The notes under the pieces are model-generated. The model was not told the DNA's origin. It did no database searches and saw only the letters and a program-made list of their open reading frames with translations. Below are positions 12,501 to 22,899 of a stretch of DNA of 64,000 nucleotides, piece after piece (the stretch's first letter is position 1; each line of letters opens with the position of its first letter). Position numbers and translations under genes: made by a program. This stretch comes from Diaporthe sp. PMI_573 (taxonomy: Eukaryota > Ascomycota > Sordariomycetes > Diaporthales > Diaporthaceae): contig JAJTUP010000014.1 of NCBI GenBank assembly GCA_021399435.1, forward strand, positions 868,001 through 932,000. The letters run 5' to 3'.

Positions 12501-15500
12501 TTGACTCGTCACTCGTCATCCCACATGGAGTGATGTCGCCCTGCAGCGCCGCTGCAACCAAGGGGGTGTGCAACCTGCCCCGTGGGCCACCAACCGGATC
12601 TGCCCAAGCTTTACGGTTTCGCGGATGGTGGGTTGGATGTCAAAGATAGCGTGCGACACAGCTCCAAGAGGCCCAGAAAGACTTGTCTAAAATGGACTTA
12701 CTTGCTCTGGACTGCTTGCTTGCTGGAAAGATGGTGTGGTGGTGTGGTGTTGGGGCGCCGCTTGGTAACCGGTGGAACTGGCGGCAACCTTGTCGTCGTC
12801 GTCGTGACCCCAGAACCACCCTACGACGTTATCGGCCGCCTCGGTAGGCTTCGACAGGTGTACCCATGCACCAATCGAGGTCATCCGACGGTCTGTTTCT
12901 TGCCGCAGGCGAACCAAGCGACCTCATCTATTTTCCTGGCTCCTTCCGCCCAGTTGTGATGCCATAGCGGCCATCTTTGAGTACTCTTTTGCCAATGGTA
13001 AGCGGGGGTGTTATCTCGACACATTGAGAGGCGGCCCGTCTAAAGGCGGCCCCCGCTCCGTTCACCGATCGTCCCTGCACAGACCGTTTCGCATCTCGAA
13101 ATCGGATCCGTCCGATAAACAAAGAAAGCCGCTTTGTTTTCTACTCCTCGACCTTTCCCGCCAGGTCTTGAAATTGTTCTGCGTGCTGGATCACCCGCTC
13201 TCGTTGAAAGTACCGCCAAGGACGTTCGTTGTATTCGATAAGGGAGCCCGTCACTTTTTTCTTGATTTTCCGGCCCCGGGATCGGACTAGAGAACGGCGG
13301 GGTGGGGCGAGAATCGGTTGTGGTGCCACTATTTTGGGGAAGTCTAGGCGGCCATGTGACAGCCTGCCAAGTCGAGAGCAACGGGCGCACCAAACTTGTA
13401 GCCTAACCCATGGTTCATCTTTGGGGGTAGGACTGCCGCTACCGAGGGCTTTGGAGGCGTAGAATGATGTCTTGGTAAGACATGGTGGGGTCAGTGGTCG
13501 TCATTGCGTGCCCTGCGAGCGATCTGTTGTTGGTGACAATGCCTTTGGCGGCCCATGTGCCGTCCACACCTACCAACGTTCTACTACTCGATCTGTGGGG
13601 GTGCACTTCTCTATCTCTCTGGGTCTCGTATTCCGGCTATTCTCATCAATTTGTTAGTCATTCCAGTCCTCAAAGGTCTTCCTTGTGCATCTGGCCTGGC
13701 CACCTTTGTGGTTGTCTGGTGGAGGAGAATGATGTGATATTCCGTGACTGGCGGGCTACATGCCGTGCGTGCTGGTTCGACTCCGCGCTGTCACAGGGAT
13801 CAGTCTTCGCGTTTCCTAGTCAAGTGCCGTTGTTGACCGTGTCCCCGGAGGAGCCAAGTCTGTTGGCAGTCGGTCTATTGTGTTTTCCTATATCTCCTTG
13901 GGATGGCTCTAGCAGTCTCTCTCTACACCTAACACAGCCACATGCGAATTGCGAGAATGCCCATTGCAGAGCCCCTGTGGCTTGCTTACTTTCTGTCTGA
14001 TTCTCCCACGAGAAGTTGTTCTGCCGGGGATTTTCCCACAAGAGGTCTTCCCAAGAGAGGCTGTTCCGTGGGAGGTTGTCTCATAGGAGGCTATCCCATA
14101 GGAGGCTGTCCCATGAGAGATTGTAAAGTTATCCTATAGGAGGCTGTCTTATAGGAGGTTATCCCATTAGAGGTTGTCCTATAGGAGATCTACCCACAGG
14201 AGGTCGGGCAGTGGGTACTGCCCAGGCAGAAATGAGAGCAAAGCACAATTCACACATACAGAGGTAGCATGGGTGATTCATTGTGAAACATGTGATTCTG
14301 TTGATGATGGAGAAGATTAACAATGACGCCTTCAATGGACATACCCTCGGCTTTGGTCACAAGATGGCAATCTTGACACTCTGTGAGATGCCTAGATAGA
14401 TATATGGGAGTGCAAAGGATCAAAGTCTGTCTCATTGCTCAGCTTTGGGTAAGACTCTGATGAGCAAAAAAGCCATTGACACCAAAACGCCCAGCTGCTC
14501 TTCCTGCCTGCTCCAAATACGGCTGGTCCATTAGATGGGGGATATCTCAAGCGCATTTGGTCTTGGGACCCTCAGCCGCGGCAGAACATGTTTCGACTTT
14601 GCCGTTCTTCCTCATTGTAAGTATTACAAGCCTTTACAGGCACTTTGCACGAAATTTTGTTTTCATGTTGAAGCTCAACAAGCAGACCTTGTGGTCCCCT
14701 TTCAAATGCTGTTGGGAACCCGCCAGTTCACATATACCCTTGAATCTCGGAGAAAGAGAGTGTGTGTGGACTGGTTTGAACAATAATCAATATTACAAGC
14801 AGAAAACAAAACCTCTGAGCCTCGGGGCTTGATGGCGTAGGTTACAGTGAGGATTGATGAGGCATATCTGCTCTCATGTCACCAGACTGAAAATTATCCA
14901 AAGCCCTTCATAGTGTGCAGTGGTAGTCTTCAGCTCACTCCCGAGATCCATATCACTGACATCATGGGCTGATCTAAGATCCTTAAAGCGTTTGCAATGT
15001 TGGGGTCTGTCAACGGTGACTGGTGGCCCTTGGTCGACAGCAAACGTTCTTTGCTCCCAAATGCTCATCAGAATACAATCTTCGGATCAATAAGAATGAT
15101 GGATCTCTACCTGGCTTGCAGGATCTCTCTGCTGCCAGGAAGCCACCGCCTCCTGAATTCTTTAAATCTACCACCGCCGTCCCAAAATTTTGCCGCCTGC
15201 GCAGAATTTTGCCTCCTGTCGTTCTCTCTCGACCGGTCCTCACATCAACACAAAGCTCGGCTTTGGTACGTACTCGGCAAAGCTTCTTGGCCATTGCCTT
15301 GGCTCTTTTTTGCAATCACAAGGCTTGATAACCAACCAGAACTGGCTGTCAGTCATCCTCTTGACCCTCTTGTCGATTTCTTCACGCTGCAGTGATCCGA
15401 GTGAGCCGAGGCCTTCCAGCATCACCACTGTTTGTCTCGGCTTCTTCTAGCAAGTCTCGCTGCTCGGTCTTGTTCTCAAAAGCACAAAAAAGGTATGTAA

Positions 15501-16367
15501 ATTACTTCTCTTCTTTCCCTAACTGCGGCGTAAGGCCGCTTACACTGAACGGCCTGGCCAACCTGCCCTTCGTCCTCCCTCAACATCTCTTCCGTTGGTA
15601 CCTCCTCCTCCTTCACCCGCGTTTGCACTTGCTCGAACTCAAGATGAAGTGGCAAACGGCAACCAAGCCTCTGGAAAGCAGCCGGGTTGACCGTTTCAGC
15701 TGATCCGCTCATCCCTTAAAGTTACTCACCGGCCCTGCCTCGCAGCCCGGTTCTCGTCAAGGCGAGTACTCCGACTTCCAATTTTGATCGTCCTCGTGGC
15801 ATATTTTGCTCACTTTCATACGCTTCATTCCTCACCATCTCCATCAAACGCATCCGGCCTAGTCTGTTCATCAAATCGCACAACCAGAACGCATTCGCGG
15901 GAAGCTTCCCTCTTCACGAACACCTGAGGCACTCTTGCCTTGGCAAACAAGTGAGTTCTGCAAGGTGCTCACTTCCAATTTGGCCCGAGAGACCATTTCC
16001 TGGTGAGAAAAGAAGCAGGCGAGTTGTTGTTTACTCTACATCATCCTCAGCCATGATGACGGACCCCCCAAAGAGCCCCTTACCCACGGCATCTTCAGAA
16101 CAGGTCAGAGACAGATGTTGCCCTTCCTATCTCTTACCTTGAGCAATCTTTGAGTCAGGGGTGGCATATAGTCATGTGAGCTTCATTTCCATGTCTCGGC
16201 TTCTCTCTGCCTCTACATACAAGTGTTCCTGAAGTCAGGCCAGCTCCTTGCCACGGCGGTGACATTTTCCGGATTACTCGTCCATCAGCCTCTGAGAGTA
16301 CACTACAGGTTTAAAACCGGTTGTCAACGGCCTTGTTTGCTTCTCTTCTGACGTTAATGCAGCAACC
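6539..16367. other. Long gene-poor interval
   Basis: Nearly 10 kb in which no reading frame on either strand resembles a known protein or shows exon-like continuity. Contents seen: pyrimidine/purine skews at 6550-6640 and 11910-11940, a TG run near 11653-11664, a GTCGTC run near 12792-12803, and the 15-bp repeat array at 13996-14210. The last kilobase before 16368 has CT-rich stretches typical of fungal promoters and leaders, and may contain 5' UTR introns of the next gene. Non-coding transcripts cannot be excluded from sequence alone. Confidence 0.45.
13996..14224. repeat. 15-bp degenerate tandem repeat array (array 1) with terminal 13-mer
   Basis: About 13 degenerate units with period 15, consensus close to TCCCATAGGAGGCTG. 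The best units are at 14070-14115 and 14130-14180, with one 8-base interruption (TAAAGTTA-like) near 14122. The array is followed by GGGCAGT-GGGT-ACTGCCC (14206-14223), a perfect 7-bp hairpin whose right half, TGGGTACTGCCCA (14212-14224), recurs beside the array at 19.2 kb. The period is a multiple of three, so frames through it read as pentapeptide repeats (PIGGC-like). Confidence 0.8.
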
Positions 16368-18680
16368 ATGAACGGAACCCGCGCCAACCATCGTAAGCAC
16401 GAATACCGCGGCGGCCAGGCGTCCAGGCCCCTGAGCGCGGCCGAACAGAAGGAGCTTGCGTCCCCAGACTATTGCTTTACACCCCGAGACAAGGCTCGAG
16501 TCCTTCCATTCGAGGAGGCCGGAATTTCTTACACCAAGAACTACACTGAGGACAAGGAGGCGTTTGATGCCCTTGAGAAGGCCCGATTCGAGACCAAGGT
16601 GCCCATGTGGCCGCGCGACAAGGATGGAAACCGGCTGAACTTTTCTCACCTCCAGATGAAGGTGAGCCCTTCCGGCGATGCGAGGGATGCCGCGGAGGCG
16701 AAGAAGCTGAACACGTTCTATCCTCATCAGGCTGGAGGACTGTTCTGTTCGGTAAGTGTTTGGCTTTATCATCTGGCCAACCCCCCGTCTACACTGTTTG
16801 GAAGATTCGGCGAATAAACTGCAGTGCAGTAGTACACAATGGCTCACCATATTATAACCTGCAGGCTCCATTTTGCAAGGGTGACAAGAGCTTCCGCTTC
16901 GAGTCCGCTGTCTCTGATCCCAACAAGGACCTGGTTGTTTGCCAGGCTCTGGCCATTTGCGAACTCCGCTTCGCTATCATGAAGATCCTGTCTTACCACG
17001 ACATTGGAAGCCTCCAAAGCACATGCACTTATGTGGCAAACCGGGTCATGGATACTCCTGTAAGTCACCTGGTCATGACCACGACCCGTTATACTAACAT
17101 GGCCGAGGCACTCTGGGACATGTCACACGGAAGGTGCAACTACAGCGAGTTCACTGCGGAAGAGTTCAGAGTTTTGAAGGAGTGTGGAGATGCCGAGCAG
17201 GATGTCGAACAAGGCAATAACGAGGTGAGGATACTTTACAATTCCACCCCATTACATTCCAGCAGACTGTGCCATGTCCCATTCACGATGCACTGACACC
17301 AATATAGTTCCTCATGATCAGCCCGACACACATGGGCTATGACGAGGAATCATGCCTCCAGGTCTATGCCGCCAACGTGACCTTGGTCCAAAGCGTGCTG
17401 ATCATGGGCAGAGGCCTCCAGCTCAGGGGTCACAGCATCAAGCGGGTGTGTTTCAACCGAGTGGATTTCTTCGACGTCGGTGTCTTCGCCACCTATCTCG
17501 ACTTGATGCCCAACCTGGAGCGAGCTGACATCACGAGCTGCGACCTGATCCGATACCACAACGTCCCTGCCCTGCTCGACATCGTCCAGGCCCACAACGC
17601 ACGACACGGTGGTACACTGTTGTTCGATGTGTCCCCGAGGTACAACACCGGTCCCCTGTGGGAGAACGGCAAGTGGGAGGACGGCTTTGGACAGGACCGG
17701 CAGGGTACCTACGGTCTGACCTTCAGCAACCCGGGCGTCAGAATCCCGCCGGCTGTGGTGAAGCTCTACATTTACGACATTGCTCCGCGCCTGAAGAGTA
17801 AGTGACCCAAGCCGGGCGAGAACTAGCTCTTCATCTTACTAACCTGTGGTATCTCGTCACAGAGGCTCGTCAGATGCACATGATGGAGAGCAACGCTTTG
17901 TTCCGACGCTTCCTCGAGAAGCTCCCGCTTCACAGCATGACTGTGCCTCGCATGGAGGCTATCGCCGAGCACAAAGAGCACCTCAAGGGACTCTTCGTGA
18001 AGGGAAAGATCAGCGAGGACCAGAAGGCTAAGCTGCAGATCCGCTGCACCTTTGCGGAGCTGGTGACCATCTTCGGAGACGGAGGCTATATCCAGCTGTA
18101 CGAGGATGGCCCACGGTCGACCACTGAGAAGGGGACCGCGGCCAGATACGGTCTATGGGGCGACACCGCGAAATGCAACGAGTGCAAGACGAACCTGGCG
18201 CTGATGTACTGCACCACCGGATACACCTGCGACAGCTGCCAGATGATCGAGGCCGTGAACGGCGATGACTATAATTACAAGAAGCTGAAGCAGGAGGCCA
18301 CCAGGTACCTGGGTTGCGGCTCTCCCAGAGAGGCCATGGTGCCCCTGGAGAGGACAAACATCAACTTCAGCGTCCTCTGCGACGAGCACGGTAACTCGCG
18401 TATCAAGCAACTGAACGACTTCGAGAGACTGCTCTCTGTTGAGGTCCCCATGCTCAGGAAGCTGGTGTGCCACGCCCGCAAGATGGACATCCGCGGATAC
18501 ACCGGGCTCTGCGTCCGCGACCTCGTGGTCCAGAAGAAGCACCCATACGACCGGAGCTCGCGCCCGACTGACACCCAGCGGGACATCTTGCGCATGGTCT
18601 ACTACCGCAAGGCCGTCCCTCTTGAGGATATCCAGAAGGCGCGCAAGGGAAGGGAAGACAACTCAGTGGGCCAATTCTAA
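16368..18680 (+). CDS. Uncharacterised 683-residue protein with F-box/LRR-like region and zinc-ribbon-like Cys cluster
   Basis: Exons 16368-16751, 16865-17224, 17308-17797 and 17863-18680 join in frame to 683 residues, with canonical donors and acceptors (introns 113, 83 and 65 nt). I do not recognise the family. The N terminus is basic and polar. Around 165-190 a segment with SYHDIGSLQSTCTYVANRV resembles an F-box-like helix pair. Residues about 270-340 contain leucine-spaced segments (LQLRGHSIKRVCFNRVDF, LMPNLERADITSCDL) that look like degenerate LRRs. In exon 4 a CNEC-x8-YC and CDSC arrangement (about 516-540) could bind zinc. The C terminus is basic. An adaptor of a ubiquitin ligase would fit the F-box/LRR reading, but this is inference. 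The 3' flank carries repeat array 2 and the 5' flank the gene-poor interval. Confidence 0.75.
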
Positions 18681-19685
18681 CAGGTCACGAATCAGGGACA
18701 ATTCCGGAGTGTTGAGCTCAGAGCAGCTCGTGGCTGTCTGATGAAATGACCCGGAGATGTTATCTTTTTTTGGACGGGTGTCCTGTGAATAGCGCTACCT
18801 AGATATTTCATGATTTCATCAATTACAAAATGCGAAAAGCAACGCGCTGAATTTAATTCATCAGACTTGTTTCCCATCCTGACTGACTGACTGCCTCGGT
18901 CACTACTATTACTGGATGCTATGCCTGGTGATATTGAAACGCTCAGTGCCCAGTGCCGTTGTCCAGCAGCTCGTAGTTCTGACAACCATTACATTAAGAA
19001 GATCGTGCCACATGAGAGCCATGAATGTGCATGAGAAGCAATTCAGGCTATGAGATCATCAGTACCAGCTCTACTCCGGTGTCCGCTACGCGGCCGCGGC
19101 ATCTGTAGTAGACTACCTGCATTTGGGCAGTACCCATTACCAAACATCCCATAGGATTCCTCTTATGGAACAGCCTCATATAGGGCAACCTCCAGTAGAA
19201 TAACGTCTTTTGGAATAACCCGAAATAGGGTAACAGGGTAGGACGTTGAAGGTAGTTAAGCTGCAGGGGGCTCGGTATTGGCGTTTTCATATTGTTTTCT
19301 GAGAACTCTGCTGTGTTTATCAAGGTTGTCTTCCTTGCTGTGTTAACCTTGACTTGGGGCACAAGGTGACTTAAGGGGTGGAATTGTACAAATATAACTT
19401 CACATGTCAGCTTGGAATATCCTTAACTGCTGTGCGATGCTCTTGTCCAAGTTCAACCCGGGTCTCAGGTGAGATTGATGCTCATATTGAGACGCCATAA
19501 TGTGTAAGGAAGCTTGACATCGGGGCGGGAAAATTGCCCAGACGGCTCGAGGTGACCAGGCGGAGAAGCTCGGACCACCTAGCTCAATCGATTTTGTGAC
19601 GGGCGTGCATTTCTCCAGACAGCTTCACTTAGCTATTGTCCACCAACCTCAGTGGCCCCAGACTGGCCATTCAACCCGGGTCCCA
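18681..19685. other. Intergenic with repeat array 2
   Basis: About 1 kb between two + strand genes. It holds the 15-bp repeat array at 19124-19240. The last 150 bases before 19686 are GC-richer and probably contain the leader of the mitochondrial-type gene. No coding frame recognised. Confidence 0.5.
19124..19240. repeat. 15-bp degenerate tandem repeat array (array 2), opposite orientation to array 1
   Basis: On the minus strand about six or seven units of 15 bases are seen (GTTACCCTATTTCGG, GTTATTCCAAAAGAC, GTTATTCTACTGGAG, GTTGCCCTATATGAG, GCTGTTCCATAAGAG and so on). On that strand the array ends in TGGGTACTGCCCA (complement of 19124-19136), identical to the 13-mer that follows array 1. 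Confidence 0.75.
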
Positions 19686-21125
19686 ATGCCTCGTCAAGCA
19701 GTGCGTGTCGTCCTCGGACGCAGCGCAAAGGCACCCTCGACAACCAGACTGCGGCCCTTCTCGACCACTCCAAACCGCGGCGACGATGCGAGCAAGCCAC
19801 CGACCCGCCGCGATCGCTCTACGGCAGCAGCCTCGGCCATCGGCGCCCTGAGTCGGCCCTCACAGCCTTCCCAGCGCCTCGAAGGCTCCTCGGCCGCGTC
19901 CCAAAGGAAGCCCGTCGGTCCTCGAAATCCCGCGACTCTCCCGCACGCCGCCACCCTCGGCGCGCGACGGGGTGCAAACGTCATCAGCGTCCGAAGCCTG
20001 CCGATTCGACGAGAAGGAGACGATTCGAAGCCCATGATCCGCAGATTGAACCTCAACAGAGATGGAGCCGGAGGCCCGCAAGGCTTCCAGCGTCCTCGGA
20101 CGGGGCCAGCGGGCGCCAATGATGTCCGCGGCCGATTCACACCGGGGCCCAACGGCCCTCGTTTCGCACGCCCCCCTTCCTTCCAAGGACAGCAAGGAAT
20201 GGGGCCAGCGTCTCGCTTCAGACCGGGCGGCGGCAAGCGGCCACCTGCCACGCGGGCGGGCGGTGTGCGGAAGGGCAAGGACCGGAAGGACGGCGACAAG
20301 AATAAGGAATGGCACGGGGCGAAAGGTTCGGGCCTCAAGTCCCTGGACAAGGAGGTCCAGGCATATGTGCGCGAGCAGCAGGTCGGCGGCCCAGAGAGGG
20401 CGTACAAGCCGTCTGTCACCCTCGAGTCGCTCGTCGGGTGGGGACCTGCGCTGGCCACCAACACAGCGCTGGGCCAGGCCGACCTGGCGTTCCGGAGCGT
20501 CAAAACCCTGGGCGGCGGGAGGGGAGCTGGCGAGGAGGAGCAGTCGTTTAAGCTTGACGATGTGAAGAAGTGGCTCGTGGCGAACAAGCCCATCTACTTC
20601 TCGAACTTGGAGCAGAAGAAGGCGGTGATCCAGACTCTGTCGCACGAGAAGAGGAATAAGCTGGTCCAGAAGTACATGCACGCTATCGTCAAGGGGATCC
20701 AGAAGGAGAACGGCAACAACTGGGGAGCCTTCGTGGAGTCTCTCAAGGCATGGGCCGCCAAGCTGGCGTCGAGCGAAGAGGGCAAGCAGCTGGGCGCGCA
20801 CCTCATCAAGAGCAATGCGCAACCTGAGGACTGGCTCAAGGCGGCGGCTGAGGCTCGGGCCACTGCCCAACTTGAGAACCTCGCCACAAAGTACAAGACG
20901 CAGAACACAAAGAACACGAAGGAGGCGATCCGAAAGTTCGTCCTCAAGGGAGAGCACCCGGAGGTCAAGTACGCCGAGGATGTCTACGGCAAGCTGGCCA
21001 CGTACCACGCCCAGGGTTCTACCTATACCATCGCGGACGGCGCCAAGTTCGACGAGAAGATCAGGAAGCTGATCAAGGTGCCCCCAACCGGGCACGCCGC
21101 CCCGAGGGTAAAATCTGCCGCATAA
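19686..21125 (+). CDS. Predicted mitochondrial protein of unknown function
   Basis: Single exon, 479 residues, starting at the ATG in CCAATGCCTCG. In-frame sequence upstream has no ATG. The N terminus (MPRQAVRVVLGRS, then RLRPFSTTPNRG) is Arg/Ser/Thr-rich without acids, a clear matrix-targeting presequence with an RPFST-type processing region. Residues 50-220 are low-complexity, Arg/Gly/Pro-rich and probably disordered and RNA-binding in character. From about 230 a folded alpha-helical, Lys-rich part begins (GSGLKSLDKEVQAYV, LESLVGWGPAL, KKWLVANKPIYFSNLEQKKAVIQ). I do not recognise the family; a fungal mitoribosome-associated or mitochondrial RNA protein is a plausible guess. It converges on the mitochondrial ribosome recycling factor gene, with stops 146 bp apart. 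Confidence 0.75.
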   Translation: MPRQAVRVVLGRSAKAPSTTRLRPFSTTPNRGDDASKPPTRRDRSTAAASAIGALSRPSQPSQRLEGSSAASQRKPVGPRNPATLPHAATLGARRGANVISVRSLPIRREGDDSKPMIRRLNLNRDGAGGPQGFQRPRTGPAGANDVRGRFTPGPNGPRFARPPSFQGQQGMGPASRFRPGGGKRPPATRAGGVRKGKDRKDGDKNKEWHGAKGSGLKSLDKEVQAYVREQQVGGPERAYKPSVTLESLVGWGPALATNTALGQADLAFRSVKTLGGGRGAGEEEQSFKLDDVKKWLVANKPIYFSNLEQKKAVIQTLSHEKRNKLVQKYMHAIVKGIQKENGNNWGAFVESLKAWAAKLASSEEGKQLGAHLIKSNAQPEDWLKAAAEARATAQLENLATKYKTQNTKNTKEAIRKFVLKGEHPEVKYAEDVYGKLATYHAQGSTYTIADGAKFDEKIRKLIKVPPTGHAAPRVKSAA

Positions 21126-21271
21126 ACGGTAACGAGAGACGAGGGAGGGAAAGGGTGACCCGTGCGGATTGTACAAATACAGTAGAATATACAGAGATTT
21201 TACTCCTCAGATATCTATCAATCGCACCATAAGCTGTGCCCTGTGGCCTGTGGCTCGGACTGGATGCCATG

Positions 21272-22286
21272 CTACAGCCGTGTCTGCCTCTTTTCCATCT
21301 GCTGGACGATCTGCTTCTGGCTCCTGTCGATCTGCTCGATCTTCTTGTCCTGCATCTCCTTGATCTTCTTCTCCAGCGCCTTGACATCATCCTTGGTGAC
21401 GTGGTTCTCCTTGCGCCACGCGGCGTGCTTGAGCTTCCTCGCGGCCATGACGCCGCGGATCGCGTCCCTCCAGGCGGTGACCTCGCCCCGGAGCCTCCTC
21501 AGCTGCTCGTCCGGGTTCTCGAGCTCGATGCGCAGCGTGAGCTCGAGCTCGTTGTCCGGGTCCCGCTGCGGCTGCTGGTTGAAGTCGTCGCTGTTCTGCA
21601 CGGCCGACATGATGGGCTTCACGTACTCGGCGTCGCTGACCAGGATGGACACGCTGCGCCCGCCGCGGTGGACCACCTGCGCCAGCTCGCGCAGCGGCCA
21701 TGACTGCGCCGAGTCGCGGTCCGGCTTCACCCGCAGCTGGCCCAGCATCTCCGGGTTGAAGCGCCCGCCCACCTTGCACTCTTGCAGTCGCCTGTCGAAC
21801 CGCTCGTCCACGCGCGTGTACTCGGCCTCGACGTCGCCCAGGTCGAACGCAGCGTCGCGGTCGAAGGCGCTGTCGGCCTGCTGTGCCGCCTTCTCCTTGG
21901 CTCGGCCCCTGGACGGCGCTGCTATTTCCTCCTCTTCATCCTCCTGTGTGTTCCTTTCCTCTTCCCGCGCTGCCGATCGCTTGTTGGCTCTTTTCTCCTT
22001 GCTCTTGCTCTTGCTGTCCAGCACGGCAGTCTGAGAGAAGCATCTCGAGAGGGCGTGCGCGCGGGGGAGGATCGTGGGGCGAGAAAGGCTCTGCAGTGCT
22101 GCTCGTGGGCGGGCAGGGGAGCTCGAAGCTATGGCGACAGCTCTGGTCGGGACGGTGGTCCTGTGGATGGATTGTTAGCTTGGGACAGCCAATTAACCTG
22201 GGAATGGCATCGCACCTCGAGCACAGGACACCTCCATCGTGTGTGCACTGTCGCAGTGCAATCTGGGCTCTGTTAAGCCCTCTCAT
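21272..22286 (-). CDS. RRF1: Mitochondrial ribosome recycling factor-like protein
   Basis: Exon 1 is 22286-22216 and exon 2 is 22160-21272, with a 55-nt intron (GTGCG donor, GCTAAC branch point, CACAG acceptor), giving 319 residues. The first exon supplies the only usable ATG (MRGLNRAQIALRQ) and phase 2 joins exactly to exon 2. The N-terminal 75 residues are an Arg/Ser/Ala-rich presequence ending near ALSRCFSQTAVLDS, a typical cleavage region. An acidic linker follows, then an RRF fold: a three-helix start (AEYTRVDERFDRRLQE), the beta domain with HRGGRSVSILVSD and AEYVKPIMSAVQNSDDF, and long C-terminal helices (EQLRRLRGEVTAWRDAIRG to the Lys-rich end). RRF releases mitoribosomes after termination together with EF-G2. 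Sequence is diverged, as usual for fungal mitochondrial RRF. Confidence 0.78.
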
Positions 22287-22899
22287 TGTCGCTTTATTTA
22301 TTTGCTTCGGGAGAACTTGTTGATCTGCAGCTGGAAAGCTCTGGAGTCCTCTCCGCGTTCGCCCCGCGTGGACCACCCACAACCCTGTAAAGTATGATTG
22401 ATCCCTGACCTCACCGTACCAAGACGACGAAACCTTGCACGTGTCGGCCAAACAAGAGGGAATTCGATGCGACTATTGCACTACAAGCACTCAACTCTGT
22501 GTGGAATATAGGCAGGCGATCTTATGACACAGTTGGGGTTCAGTCCTTCCGGCGCGGGTCACTTTAAGTTTGCTGCCAGGGCCTGCTTGGCTTCCTTGTA
22601 CGCTTCCATGGATGTCACTTCTGCTCCAGACAGCATCACTGGTGCCTCAATTTGAGGAGTATACCATATCCAACTTGACATAAAATTGAGTGCTGGCAAT
22701 CTGTGCGTGCATACGTCTATCCCTCGCTGATTATGCGCCAACGCAACGAGCGTCTCAATGAGAAGCATACAAAGAAAGGCTCTTCGACATGCCGCCCCAA
22801 CCACCATTCTCGCCCCTTTCCAACTGAAGTATATATACCAAGCATTCTATACGTCTCTTCGAGATGCCCGGCCTCGGAATTGCCACTTCTCGCAACTTT
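22287..22899. other. Intergenic, no gene seen
   Basis: About 600 bases between two minus-strand genes. It must hold the promoter of the RRF gene and the 3' UTR of the flavin monooxygenase. A minus-strand frame at 22559-22807 ends in a hydrophilic Ala/Lys-rich stretch, but has no start context or recognisable domain. Confidence 0.4.

Noticed and set aside
13482..14000. 172-codon + strand frame
   Set aside because: Composition is random hydrophobic, no domain or start context, and an overlapping frame is equally long.
21236..21703. Leu/Asp-rich + strand frame
   Set aside because: Antisense of the RRF gene, whose mitochondrial leader and splice site are well supported.
22559..22807. 82-codon minus-strand frame with an Ala/Lys-rich tail
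   Set aside because: No recognisable family, weak start; may be a relic but cannot be supported.
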